A DNA stretch of 64,000 nt from RPQJ01 sp963706755 (lineage in GTDB: Bacteria; Pseudomonadota; Gammaproteobacteria; Steroidobacterales; Steroidobacteraceae). The DNA is taken from positions 1 through 64,000 of the forward strand of contig CAVPNH010000020.1 of NCBI GenBank assembly GCA_963706755.1, read 5' to 3'. How positions within the stretch are numbered: the first letter of the stretch is position 1; every line of letters begins with the position of its first letter. Shown one piece after another: positions 8,946 to 17,795 of the stretch. The translations under genes and the position numbers were made by a program. The notes below the pieces were generated by a model. That model was given only the letters and a program-made list of their open reading frames with translations. It was not told the DNA's origin and ran no database searches.

Positions 8946-9545
8946 TCAGCGCTCCAGGTACGGGCGCATCACCTCGGTGACCCGGCAGACCCGCGCGTAG
9001 TGCAGGAGGTCCTGCTCGGTCGCGAGCCCCTGGCGTCGGCTCCTGCGCAGGGCCTCGAGCGCCACGTCGAGACCGATCCGGCCCCGGAACTTGAAGCAGT
9101 CGGCCACGGACTTCGCGACGCAATACACCCGGATCGTGACGCCGTCGACCACGTGCGGCTCGACGCCCTCGGTCAGGGCGGCGCCCGAGAAGCGAACGAC
9201 GCGCAGCGGCGGGTGATCGCTGCCGGGCGCGCGGGCCTTGTTCGGGATCGCGAGCCAGATCGCGTCCGACGACGGAATCCTGATCCTGTGAAAGCGCAGG
9301 GCGGTGAGCAGGCAGAAGACGCCTCGCGAGCTGCGGGCGGCCACTTCCGCCAGCGGGTGCTGTCGGGACAGGGGCTGGTCGGGGAGCGCGTACAGGCCAC
9401 GGGCGACCTGCTTGAGCCGGCCGGCCCGAACCAGGCGCATCAGGATGGCCCGCGGGATCTGCCTCTCGGTCAAGTCGCGCGAGCGCACGAGGCCGCGCTC
9501 TTCGACGATGCGCAGGACTTGCACGGCATGAGTGTCGGAGGTCAT
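8946..9545 (-). CDS. AbiEi-like antitoxin domain protein without a partner
   Basis: About 199 residues from ATG 9545; an ATG-like start at 9605 would add 20 residues and neither has a convincing ribosome site. The amino half is a winged helix (VRSRDLTERQIPRAILMRL, then RGLYAL with the glycine hinge). The carboxy half has CLLTALRFHRI and VADCFKFRGRIGLDVALEAL, typical of AbiEi-type proteins. In AbiE modules this repressor-antitoxin is followed by an AbiEii nucleotidyltransferase. Here the next gene on the strand is DUF349, so the toxin is missing. The only nucleotidyltransferase in the window is 6 kb away with its own partner. Confidence 0.7.
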   Translation of the reverse strand: MTSDTHAVQVLRIVEERGLVRSRDLTERQIPRAILMRLVRAGRLKQVARGLYALPDQPLSRQHPLAEVAARSSRGVFCLLTALRFHRIRIPSSDAIWLAIPNKARAPGSDHPPLRVVRFSGAALTEGVEPHVVDGVTIRVYCVAKSVADCFKFRGRIGLDVALEALRRSRRQGLATEQDLLHYARVCRVTEVMRPYLER

Positions 9546-9720
9546 GTGGGAATGCCGATCCTCGGAGTCGCCACGATACAGGTGCCGGGTCACTTGTCCC
9601 TGCACGAACGGTCCTGCGGACGGCTAGGATACGGGCAGGCGCTGGTACGCAGGCGGCCGGCAGCGGAGCTGTCCCGCGCGGCCTGGCAGCGCTGAAGAGC
9701 CGTCGTGCGCGGGGAAGGGT

Positions 9721-10332
9721 GTGGCCACGGGCAGCAGGAAACGAGCGGGCGGGACCCGGGCGCGGCGCGGGCCGGCGGCCACGCCGGCCAGTCGGCCGCT
9801 GCGGCCGATCGGTCGATCTGCGATCGCCGCGAAACTCGAGGAAGCGCTCGCGGAACGCGACGGGGTCGCCGGCGCGCACTGCATTCACGAGCTGTGGATG
9901 CGGAACGAGCCGCCCATGAACATCGAGCGGATGCTGGAGATCATCTGGCGCGCGGCCCCGGAGTCGGTGCCGGACTGGCTGCCGATGCGCTACGTGGAGT
10001 GGCTGCCCGTCGCCTATGAGGTGGCGGCGCGATTCGAGCGCCTGGGCCGCGGGCGGTCGAACATCTATCTCGTACTGCTCGATTACGCAGACAGTCCGCG
10101 AGGACCCTGCGGCGTGTACGTCGGGGCGACGCGGTACTCGCCGGCCGATCGGTTCGACCAGCACAAGGCGGGGATCCGCGCGGCGGGGAGCGTGTTGAAG
10201 CGCGGGCTCGAAGTGCTCACGGGACCGGTGCTGCACCTGCAGGGGTTGAAGCGGGCGCAGGCGGAGGAGATCGAGGAGGGACTCGCCGAGGCGCTCCGGG
10301 CGGAAGGGCTCCTGGTGCACGGAGGGCATTGA
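9721..10332 (+). CDS. GIY-YIG-like domain protein
   Basis: A 203-residue protein from GTG 9721, preceded by GGGGAAGGG. Residues 1-35 are basic and probably disordered. Residues 36-95 form a helical segment with GAHCIHELWMRNEP and ESVPDWLPMRYVEWL. Residues 115-165 read NIYLVLLDY then GVYVGATRYSPADRFDQH, matching the GIY-YIG nuclease core (tyrosine strands, G-x-Y-V-G-x-T, then Arg and His). The catalytic glutamate is not obvious. A shortened copy lacking this core lies at 60683-60920. Function unknown; it is divergent from the AbiEi-like gene. GIY-YIG assignment is by eye. Confidence 0.6.
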   Translation: MATGSRKRAGGTRARRGPAATPASRPLRPIGRSAIAAKLEEALAERDGVAGAHCIHELWMRNEPPMNIERMLEIIWRAAPESVPDWLPMRYVEWLPVAYEVAARFERLGRGRSNIYLVLLDYADSPRGPCGVYVGATRYSPADRFDQHKAGIRAAGSVLKRGLEVLTGPVLHLQGLKRAQAEEIEEGLAEALRAEGLLVHGGH

Positions 10333-10392
10333 GGGAGCGCCGGGTCCCAACCTGGACCCGACTTCATAGTGGTGGTCCCGCATGGTCCCTGG

Positions 10393-10441
10393 GCGCCTGC
10401 TGTGGCAGTCTCGCCGCGAGGCGAGAACCACGGGCAGGCGC
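10393..10441 (+). promoter_or_regulatory. Long leader hairpin with GCGA tetraloop just before the cyclase start
   Basis: GCGCCTGC (10393-10400) pairs with GCAGGCGC (10434-10441). A second stretch pairs with one bulge, and the tip is TCTCGCC (10409-10415) and GGCGAGA (10420-10426) closed by GCGA. The base of the stem ends 2 nt before ATG 10444, so the purine-rich GGGCAGG that could serve as ribosome site is inside the stem. This would limit translation unless opened. It does not resemble a known c-di-GMP riboswitch. The regulatory role is inferred. Confidence 0.45.
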
Positions 10442-10443
10442 TG

Positions 10444-11385
10444 ATGTTCAGGATGGATACGGCCAGTTTGCGGGCCACGCTGCAGCAGCTGCAGCAGGCA
10501 ACGCACGATCATGCGGAGTGGCACGAGAACCTGATCCGCACCATCGTCTGCCGACTGCCGTGCAATGCCGACGACCTGGCCGCGAATGCCCACCACAGGT
10601 GTCGCTTCGGCCGGTGGTACTACGCCGAGACATCCGCCGACCTGCGTCAGCAGACGATGTTCACGGCGATGGAGGCGGAGCACGAGCACATGCACGGCGT
10701 CGCCGCGCGGCTGTTGCGGGAAGCCGCCGGCGACATGCCGATCGACCGCACGGAGTACGACGAGCTCATGGCCGTCAGCGCGCGACTGCGCCTGGAACTG
10801 GATTCGCTGAGGCACGAGGTCCAGGACATCCTGCGGAGCTGCGACGCGCTGACCGGCGCCTACGGCCGCAGGCTGCTGCTGCCGGAGCTGCAGGAGTGGC
10901 GCGAGCTGGCGCGGCGGGGCGTGCAGCAGTGCTGCATCGCCTTCATGGACCTGGATCACCTCAAGGAGATCAACGACACGCACGGCCACACCGTGGGCGA
11001 CCAGGTTCTCGCCGGCGCCGTGCAATACGTCACCGGACACCTGCGGCCCTACGACAAGGTGTTCCGGTACGGTGGCGACGAGTTCCTGATCTCCCTGCCC
11101 GGGACCGACCTGCCGAACGGGCAGCACCTGGTCGAGCGCGTCCGCGAGGGATTTGGCCGGGAGCCGTTCGTCGTCAGTGCGGACGGCCGTCCGATCCACG
11201 CCACTGCGTCGTTCGGGGTCGCGCTGCTCGACCCGGACATCAGCATCGAGGAATCCATCGACCGGGCCGACAGGGCCTTGCTGATGGCGAAGACTGCCGG
11301 GCGTAACCGCGTCATCACGTGGGATCCCGCCATCACGACGGGCACGATGCTGAAGTGGGTGCTGGAGGACGAAGCCGCGCGGTGA
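10444..11385 (+). CDS. dgcZ: Diguanylate cyclase with zinc-binding CZB domain (DgcZ-like)
   Basis: A 313-residue protein. Residues 1-120 form a CZB domain with the expected His/Cys ligands: His in HAEWHENL, Cys in CRFGRWYY, and two His in EAEHEHMHG. The GGDEF domain follows, with FMDLDHLKEIND and an intact RYGGDEF active site. An RPYD inhibitory site lies five residues before GGDEF. It therefore should make c-di-GMP from GTP, with product inhibition and zinc control as in E. coli DgcZ. It is cytoplasmic, with no membrane segment. A strong hairpin abuts the start codon. Confidence 0.88.
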   Translation: MFRMDTASLRATLQQLQQATHDHAEWHENLIRTIVCRLPCNADDLAANAHHRCRFGRWYYAETSADLRQQTMFTAMEAEHEHMHGVAARLLREAAGDMPIDRTEYDELMAVSARLRLELDSLRHEVQDILRSCDALTGAYGRRLLLPELQEWRELARRGVQQCCIAFMDLDHLKEINDTHGHTVGDQVLAGAVQYVTGHLRPYDKVFRYGGDEFLISLPGTDLPNGQHLVERVREGFGREPFVVSADGRPIHATASFGVALLDPDISIEESIDRADRALLMAKTAGRNRVITWDPAITTGTMLKWVLEDEAAR

Positions 11386-11525
11386 GTCTCTGCCGCCCCC
11401 GATGCTCCCGCGGATGATTGCGCATCCGGCCGGAATCGCGTAATTGTCGCGAGCGCAGGGGGGCAATTCATGATTCTCAGCCGCGTCATCGAGCGCGTGA
11501 AGGCGCATCCCGCTAGACTCGCCCG

Positions 11526-13619
11526 GTGAGCGAGCACCATCAAGTGACCGACACGCCGCAAGAGCGTGAGGGAGACAGCACCTGGGACAAGCTGCGCCGG
11601 CGCAAGGTGGTGCACTGGGGCATCGTCTATGCCGCGGGCGCCTGGGGCTTGCTGCAGGGGCTTTCCTACATCAGCGTCACGTTCGACTGGCCACGCCAGA
11701 TCCAGCAGGTGACGACCCTCGCGCTGCTGGTCGGCCTCCCGATCGTCCTGGTTCTCGCCTGGTACCACGGTGACCGCGGTGAGCAGCGCGTCAGCCGTGC
11801 CGAACTCACCATCATCACGCTGCTGTTCCTCGTCGGTGGCGGGATCTTCTGGCGCTATCACACTGCGAGTGTTACGCCCGCGACCGCGACGTCGGCAGCG
11901 GTCGCGCCCGTGGCTGCGTCCGCGCCCGCAACGACCACTGCGGATTCCCGCCCCTCCATCGCGGTGCTGCCCTTCGAGAATCTCTCCGGCAATGCCGAGA
12001 ACGCCTATTTCGTCTCCGGCATGCAGGACCTGATCCTGACCAACCTGTCCAAGATCCGCGAGCTCAAGGTGATCTCGCGCACCTCCACGGAAAAATACGC
12101 CAGCCACCCGGACAACCTGAAGACCGTCGGTGCCGAGCTCGGCGTGACGTCCATTCTCGAAGGCAGCGTGCAGCGTGCGGGCGACCACGTATTGATCAAC
12201 GTGCAGTTGATCGATGCCAATACCGACACGCACCTCTGGGCCGAGGTCTACAACCGCAAGATCGAAGACGTGTTCGCGGTCGAGCAGGAGGTCGCGAAGA
12301 CGGTGGCAGAGGCGCTGCAGGCCACGCTGTCGCCGGCGGAATCGGCCGCCATCGCCGCCAGGCCGACCGACGACCCGGCCGCCTACGACCTGTTCCTGCG
12401 CGCGCAATACGCGTTCCAGCACGGCAGCCAGAACCAGGAGCTCGAGGCGCTGGCGCAGGCCATTGCGCTCTATCGACAGGCCATCGCCGAGGACCCGCGC
12501 TTCGCGCTGGCCGAGGCGAAGCTTTCGATTGCGCTCAGCGACCTGTACTGGAACGGCGGCACGCGCGACTTGAGCCCGCGAGTTCTCGACCAGCAGGCGC
12601 GAGAGGCGATGGCCGCGGCGAGGCGCCTGCAGCCGGACCTGCCGGAAGGCAACCTCGCGCTGGCTTTCGTGAAGTACCGCCTGGACCTGGATTATCCAGC
12701 GGCGCTTGCGGCGTTCGACGCCGTGCTCGCGGCGCGGCCCGGCGAGTCCTACGCGCTGTACGGGAAGGCCTTGCCGTTGCGTCGCCTCGGGCGGTTCGAG
12801 GAAGCGATTGCGGCCCTGGAGGCCGCGGCGGTCGTGAGCCCGCGCGACAGCGACGTCGCCGGAGAGTTGGCCGTGACCCGCTGGATGGTTCGCCGCGCGG
12901 CGGAGGCCGAGGCGGGGCTGCGGCACGCGCTGGAGCTCGACCCGGCCAATATCTACGCCGCGACCAACCTGTCCGGGCTGCGGCTGTATCGGCAGGGCGA
13001 CATGGCCGGTGCGTGGGCGGTCCTGCACGGCGATCGGCCCGAATTCGTGCTGCAGCGCGTCCAGTTGCTGCGCTTCGAGCGCAAGCACGCAGAGGCGCTG
13101 CGCCTGCTGGCGTCGATCCCGGACAAGGTCCTGACTGACATTGCCGCAGGCACGCCCCGGGAGTACCTGTCGGGGCGCCTGTATTTCGAGGCCGGCCGGC
13201 GCGCCGAGGCCGAACCGCTGTTGCGCAAGGCGAGAGCCGACCTGCAGGCAGTGCTGGGCTCGTTGCCGGCCAATTACGCGAGGGGTGAATCCGTCCGACT
13301 GGCCCTGGCCGATACCGAGGCCATGCTGGGCGATGAAGCCGCCGCGCTGCGGACGGCGCAGCAGGCGCTGGTGCGGCAGCCGATCGAGAAGGACGCCGTC
13401 AACGGGCCGTTTGCGTTGGCACAGGCCGCCCAGGTCCATGCGCGGCTGGGGCGCGCGGACCTGGTCATGCCGGCACTGGAGCGTCTGCGCCTGCTGCCCG
13501 GGGCCGATGAGATCGTTTCCGCCAGCACGCTGAAGCTCGATCCAGCCTGGGACAAGGTGCGGACCGATCCTCGCTTCCAGGCTGAAATCAGGCGCTTTGC
13601 CGAGTTCGACGCGCGGTGA
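11526..13619 (+). CDS. Membrane protein with TolB-like domain and TPR repeats (first of a pair)
   Basis: A 697-residue protein from GTG 11526. WDKLRRRKVVHWGIVYAAGAW begins a membrane segment, with two more hydrophobic stretches to about residue 115. A proline/alanine linker leads to SIAVLPFENLSGNAENAYFV, a TolB-like (FlgO-like) nucleotide-fold domain to about residue 270. The rest is TPR repeats. Such proteins are often annotated adenylate-cyclase-like, but no cyclase or DNA-binding domain is visible here. Role probably scaffold or envelope sensing. It is followed 53 bp later by a gene of the same plan. Confidence 0.75.
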   Translation: MSEHHQVTDTPQEREGDSTWDKLRRRKVVHWGIVYAAGAWGLLQGLSYISVTFDWPRQIQQVTTLALLVGLPIVLVLAWYHGDRGEQRVSRAELTIITLLFLVGGGIFWRYHTASVTPATATSAAVAPVAASAPATTTADSRPSIAVLPFENLSGNAENAYFVSGMQDLILTNLSKIRELKVISRTSTEKYASHPDNLKTVGAELGVTSILEGSVQRAGDHVLINVQLIDANTDTHLWAEVYNRKIEDVFAVEQEVAKTVAEALQATLSPAESAAIAARPTDDPAAYDLFLRAQYAFQHGSQNQELEALAQAIALYRQAIAEDPRFALAEAKLSIALSDLYWNGGTRDLSPRVLDQQAREAMAAARRLQPDLPEGNLALAFVKYRLDLDYPAALAAFDAVLAARPGESYALYGKALPLRRLGRFEEAIAALEAAAVVSPRDSDVAGELAVTRWMVRRAAEAEAGLRHALELDPANIYAATNLSGLRLYRQGDMAGAWAVLHGDRPEFVLQRVQLLRFERKHAEALRLLASIPDKVLTDIAAGTPREYLSGRLYFEAGRRAEAEPLLRKARADLQAVLGSLPANYARGESVRLALADTEAMLGDEAAALRTAQQALVRQPIEKDAVNGPFALAQAAQVHARLGRADLVMPALERLRLLPGADEIVSASTLKLDPAWDKVRTDPRFQAEIRRFAEFDAR

Positions 13620-13672
13620 GCCGAGCTCGGTGTCCGCCGGGGCGCACGACCGTCTCGTAGTAGGATGCGCCG

Positions 13673-15495
13673 ATGTCCCTGATGGCCGAACTCAAGCGTC
13701 GCAAAGTGTTCAGGGTTGCCGCCGGCTACCTGGTGGTCGCCTGGCTCGTGGTCCAGGCGGCGTCGATCGGCTTTCCGGCCTTCGACGCGCCGCCCTGGGC
13801 GCTGCGCGTGTTCATCCTGGTCGCCTTCATGGGCTTTCCAATCGCGCTGGTGATGGCCTGGGTGTTCGACGTCACGCCCGAGGGACTCAAGGTCGACGCT
13901 TCGCGCGTCGGCACCAAGCGCCTCATCACGGCTGCGGCGGTGCTCTCCGCACTGGCGCTGGGCTGGTATTTCTACGGCCAGCCGGCGTTCCGCAAGGGCG
14001 ACGCCGTCGCGCCGAAGGTTACCGCCGCACCGGCGGTGCCGGCGGTAGACCCGAATTCCATCGCGGTGCTGCCGTTCGTCAACATGAGCGGCGAGGCTGA
14101 GCAGGAGTATTTCTCCGACGGCATGACCGAGGAACTGCTGAACGTGCTGGCCAGGATGCCCAATCTCAAGGTCACCGCGCGCACCTCGGTGTTCGAGTTC
14201 AAGGGCAAGGGCGGCGACGTGCGCGAGATCGGCCGCAAGCTCGGCGTCGCGCACATCGTGGAGGGCAGCGTGCGCCGCGACGCGCAGCAGATCCGCGTCA
14301 CCGCGCAGCTGATCCGCGTCGCCGACGGCTTCCACGTGTGGTCGGAGACCTATGACCGCAAGCTCGAGGGCGTGTTCGCGCTGCAGGACGACATCGCAAA
14401 GCGCATCGGCCAGCAGCTGCAGAGTTCGCTTGGTGCCACCGCACCGACTACGGCGCGAGCCGAGATCCCGCCCGAAGCCTACGAGGAATACCTCAAGGGA
14501 CGCGCGCTCTACCGGCAGCGCAAGCAGCTGCCCCAGGCGATCGCGCACTTCGAGGCCGCGGTTGCGCGCGCCCCGCAGTTCGCCGCCGGCTGGGCGTCGC
14601 TCTCGCTGACCTACGAAGTGATCCAGGGCTACGTCACGCCCGACGAACGCGCAAAGCTCGGAGACACCTTTGCCAAGTGCAGGGCCGCGGCGCAGCGTGC
14701 GGAAGCGCTCGATCCGGATGCGGCGATGACGCGGCACGCGCTTGCCAACGTGGCCCGCGACGAACTCCGCTTCCTCGATGCCGATGGGCTGTACCTGCGC
14801 TCGATGCAGGCAGATCCGACCTATCCCGATGTGCGCGAGGACTACGCGGAAATGCTCGGCTACGTCGGTCGTGATGCCGACGCCGTGGCGGCAGCCCGGC
14901 AGCTCGTGACGCTGGAGCCCTTCGTCAGGGTTTTCTGGAGCCAGTTGCTCTACAGCGCCTTGCGGCTGGACCAGCGGGCGGTGGTCGAGGATGCGGCCGC
15001 ACGCATCCGCGCGATCGATCCCAACTTCTACGACGGCATCGCGGCGGACTTCAACCTGGCCCTCGTCTGGGGTCGGATCGACGAGGCGCGTGCGGCGCTG
15101 GCCGAAGCGTCGAAGCGGAACCCCGAGGTGATGGCCGACGACGTCCTGTTGTTTTCATGGGCGACCCACGCTGCGGGCGTCGACGAGGGTGCCGTGCAGC
15201 GCACGATCGAGCAGACAAACAACGCCGACGTCGTGCTCCATGCACTGGTGCGCGGCGACGCCGACCGGGTGTTCGCGTATTACCGCGACGTGCCGTCTGC
15301 CCAGATGCGGCGCAGAAGTCTCTATCAGGAGTTGGCGCGGTGCCCGGTCGTCCGCTGCTCGCCGATCCGCGCGCCAAGGCCCTGCTGCGCGAGTACGGTT
15401 TCGAGGCCTACTGGCGCGAGAAGGGCTGGCCGGCGCTCTGCCGGCCGCTCGGCGCCGACGATTTCGAATGCGGGCCCGCGACGGCCAGGAATTGA
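13673..15495 (+). CDS. Membrane protein with TolB-like domain and TPR repeats (second of a pair), frameshifted near the end
   Basis: It starts MSLMAELKRRKVFRVAAGYL with the same order as its neighbour: three hydrophobic segments to residue 105, SIAVLPFVNMSGEAEQEYF TolB-like domain, then TPR repeats. Near 15335-15345 the frame breaks. The proper end is in another frame (VPGRPLLADPRAKALLREYGFEAYWREKGWP...) and stops at 15493-15495. With one base corrected it is about 607 residues. Cellular role unknown, probably envelope-associated. The frame break lies close to the gene end and may be consensus error. Confidence 0.72.
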
Positions 15496-15531
15496 CCGCG
15501 GGTCTGCCCATCGCCCTGTCGGGGAGTGCAA

Positions 15532-16368
15532 ATGCAGAAGACCATCCTCATCACCGGCTGCTCCAGCGGCATCGGCGCCGCGCTCGCGCGCGAATTCGGC
15601 AAGCGCGGTCACCGGGTTTATGCGACCGCCCGGCGCCGCGAGTCGCTGGCTGCGCTCGAAGCGGAAGGCATCCACGGCCTGGCGATGGACGTCAACGACG
15701 ATGCATCCATCGCCGCGGCCTTCGCGACGGTCAAGCGCGAGGCGGGGCAGCTCGACCTGCTCGTCAACAATGCCGGCTTCTTCCAGGTTGGCGCCGTAGT
15801 GGACCTCACCCGTGAGGACCTGCGTCGCCAGTACGAGACCAACGTCATCGCGCCGGTGGCGGTCACCAGCCAGGCGATTCCGCTGCTGCGCGCGGCGGTG
15901 GCGAGCCATGGCAGCGCGGTCGTTGCCAATGTCGGGAGCATCGTGGGGCTCTTCACCACCCCGTTCGCGGCCGCGTACTGCTCGAGCAAGGCAGCCGTGC
16001 ACTCGCTCACGGACGCGCTGCGCATGGAACTCGCGCCCTTCGGGATCCGGGTGGTGTCGATCCAGCCGGGCGGCGTGCGCTCGAGTTTCGGCGAGCACGC
16101 CGAGGCGCTGGTGCGCCTGCCGGAGAATTCGATCTACAAGCCCGTGGAGCGGAGCGTACGTGCCCGTGCCCAGACGGGGCAGCAGGGCGGGATGCCGGCG
16201 GACGCCTTCGTCGTACCCGTCGCGGAAGCCCTGTTGCGTGACCCGCCGCCGCGGGTCATCCGCGGCGGCACCAACAGCGTACGGATGCCGTTGCTGAAGA
16301 AAATCCTGCCGGCGGCGATGTTCGACGCGAAGCTCTCGAGGATCTTCGGCCTCGACGCGCTGCGCTGA
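15532..16368 (+). CDS. Short-chain dehydrogenase/reductase
   Basis: A 278-residue enzyme starting at ATG 15532, five bases after GGGGAG; an earlier in-frame GTG overlaps that site. The NAD(P) motif is GCSSGIG at residues 8-14, NNAG follows at the end of strand 4, and the catalytic Tyr-x3-Lys is YCSSK. Ser in VGSIVG completes the triad. PGGVRSSF resembles classical SDRs that act on retinol, sphingoid or steroid alcohols, but the substrate cannot be assigned. The gene lies 36 bp after the TolB-TPR gene. Confidence 0.87.
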   Translation: MQKTILITGCSSGIGAALAREFGKRGHRVYATARRRESLAALEAEGIHGLAMDVNDDASIAAAFATVKREAGQLDLLVNNAGFFQVGAVVDLTREDLRRQYETNVIAPVAVTSQAIPLLRAAVASHGSAVVANVGSIVGLFTTPFAAAYCSSKAAVHSLTDALRMELAPFGIRVVSIQPGGVRSSFGEHAEALVRLPENSIYKPVERSVRARAQTGQQGGMPADAFVVPVAEALLRDPPPRVIRGGTNSVRMPLLKKILPAAMFDAKLSRIFGLDALR

Positions 16369-16400
16369 CGGGCCGCCGATCGACGACCGGCTCGGCTCGC

Positions 16401-16847
16401 TCAGTCGCGGTGAACCTTGACGGTTACGCCCTTCACCGTCGAGCTCACGAGCAGCAACGAGATGTCCTTGTTTCCCATGCTCCGCTCGATGATCACGTTC
16501 TCGCCGTCTTCCATCTCGATGCTCTGCTCCTTCGTGCCGAGCTGGGCCTCGAAGGCCTTCTTGATGGTGCGAGCCACGTCGTTTTCGCCCGTGCCCTTCT
16601 TGACGTCGACCGTGATGTCCTGAGCCGTGCCGCCTTTCGGCGTCACGCGGAAGACGATCACGCCGTCCGACTCGGCGTCGTGGTTCACGGAGATTCGATA
16701 GTCATCCGTGTAGCTGAGCTTCTTGGCCGGGGCCGCGGGCGCAGCCGCGGAAGCTTCGGGCGGCGTACCGGTTGCCGGGGCCTGGGCCAGGGCAAGCGAG
16801 GCGGCCAGGAGGGCAGTCGCGGCCAGGACGGGGCGCAGCATTTCCAT
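16401..16847 (-). CDS. Small secreted protein of unknown function
   Basis: A 148-residue protein with a clear signal peptide (MLRPVLAATALLAASLALAQA, cleavage after AQA). An Ala/Pro linker precedes a mature domain of about 100 residues with alternating strands. It contains ISVNHDAESDGVIVFRVTPKGG and ends VKGVTVKVHRD. No Cys, so no disulfides. I do not recognise the family. Monocistronic; periplasmic location inferred from the signal peptide. Confidence 0.6.
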   Translation of the reverse strand: MEMLRPVLAATALLAASLALAQAPATGTPPEASAAAPAAPAKKLSYTDDYRISVNHDAESDGVIVFRVTPKGGTAQDITVDVKKGTGENDVARTIKKAFEAQLGTKEQSIEMEDGENVIIERSMGNKDISLLLVSSTVKGVTVKVHRD

Positions 16848-16938
16848 TGAAACTCCCGCGATTCATGCGTTGAAACGATGACGCGGAGTCTAGTGCAGCG
16901 CCCACGCCGGCGGAAGTGGCGGCAGGTGGTCCCGGCAA

Positions 16939-17649
16939 CTACTGCAGGTCGACGACGAGCACCGGCTGGTCGGACAGCGGGTCCTTCGTGCCGGTGAGCC
17001 TGAGGCCTGCGGCCGCCAGGGCATACCGGGCGTCGATCTGCTGGACGGACGGGCTCAGGAACGCGTGATCGAGCCTGCCTGCGTAACCGTTCGCCGCCGG
17101 GTAGCCGGCGCCGTCGGACGGCACGGCGTGTTTCCAGCCCGCGTCGGTGAGGTGTCGCAGGTGATCGATTCCATCGGCACGCTCGCCATCGGCGTCGACG
17201 GAGAAGTCACCGACCAGGATCGCGCGCCGACTCTTCAACGTCGTCGCGGCACGGACCAGCCATTCCCGGCAGCGGCGGCGCGCGGCGGACCGGCTTCCGG
17301 AATCGGGGCTTCGGAGGCCCAGCACGTCGAGGACGCCGGACGGCGCGTAGGCGTGCAGCATGTTCGACGGCACATCGTCGCGGGTCGTGCGCGCCTTCAG
17401 CCGGCCGGGCACCAGCTTGAGCCGACTGGCAATGAGCACGTGACCGCTGTGCGGCACTGGCGTCGGTGCCAGCTGGTGCGACAGGCCGAGGCCCGCAAGG
17501 GACGCGAGGAACGAGTGGCGCGCGGCGCTCGAAAGGCGCTCCGTCAGGATGACGATGTCCGGCTCGAGGGCGGCCAACGCCGTGATCGCATCATCCGGGG
17601 CGTTGCCGCCGTTGAGCTGGTGACCGAGGTTCCAGGTCAGCAGGCGCAT
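16939..17649 (-). CDS. Endonuclease/exonuclease/phosphatase family protein with His-to-Gln change
   Basis: About 236 residues if it starts at MRLLTWNLGH, the family's first strand; an upstream in-frame start would add 21 atypical residues. Family landmarks are LLTWNLG, a metal-binding Glu in VILTERL, AILVGDFSVD for the usual GDFN, and LDHAFLS. The final motif, normally SDHxPV with the catalytic His, reads SDQPVLVVDL. With Asn replaced by Ser and His by Gln, activity may be lost or altered. Family activity would be metal-dependent phosphodiester or phosphomonoester cleavage. Confidence 0.72.
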   Translation of the reverse strand: MRLLTWNLGHQLNGGNAPDDAITALAALEPDIVILTERLSSAARHSFLASLAGLGLSHQLAPTPVPHSGHVLIASRLKLVPGRLKARTTRDDVPSNMLHAYAPSGVLDVLGLRSPDSGSRSAARRRCREWLVRAATTLKSRRAILVGDFSVDADGERADGIDHLRHLTDAGWKHAVPSDGAGYPAANGYAGRLDHAFLSPSVQQIDARYALAAAGLRLTGTKDPLSDQPVLVVDLQ

Positions 17650-17795
17650 GCGCGGAGCGTAGTGGTGCGCCACCGGGAATTCCGAGAGGTAGCTCAGGAA
17701 TTCCTCACCCACTGGGCGGTTCGACCAGCGCGCGTCGGGGACCCGAGCGGCCCCGGGCTTGCCGCCCGGCGCTCGGCGGGACCATCCTAGGACCG

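Noticed and set aside
6276..9695. Open frame of 1139 codons on the plus strand opposite the DUF349 gene
   Set aside because: It is the antisense shadow of a GC-rich gene; its product has no domain pattern while the minus strand encodes a clear DUF349 protein.
10393..10441. c-di-GMP riboswitch in front of the diguanylate cyclase
   Set aside because: The leader lacks the conserved GEMM elements; it is a single long hairpin.
13673..15495. Transcription regulator or adenylate cyclase annotation
   Set aside because: No DNA-binding or cyclase catalytic domain is visible in either TolB-TPR protein.
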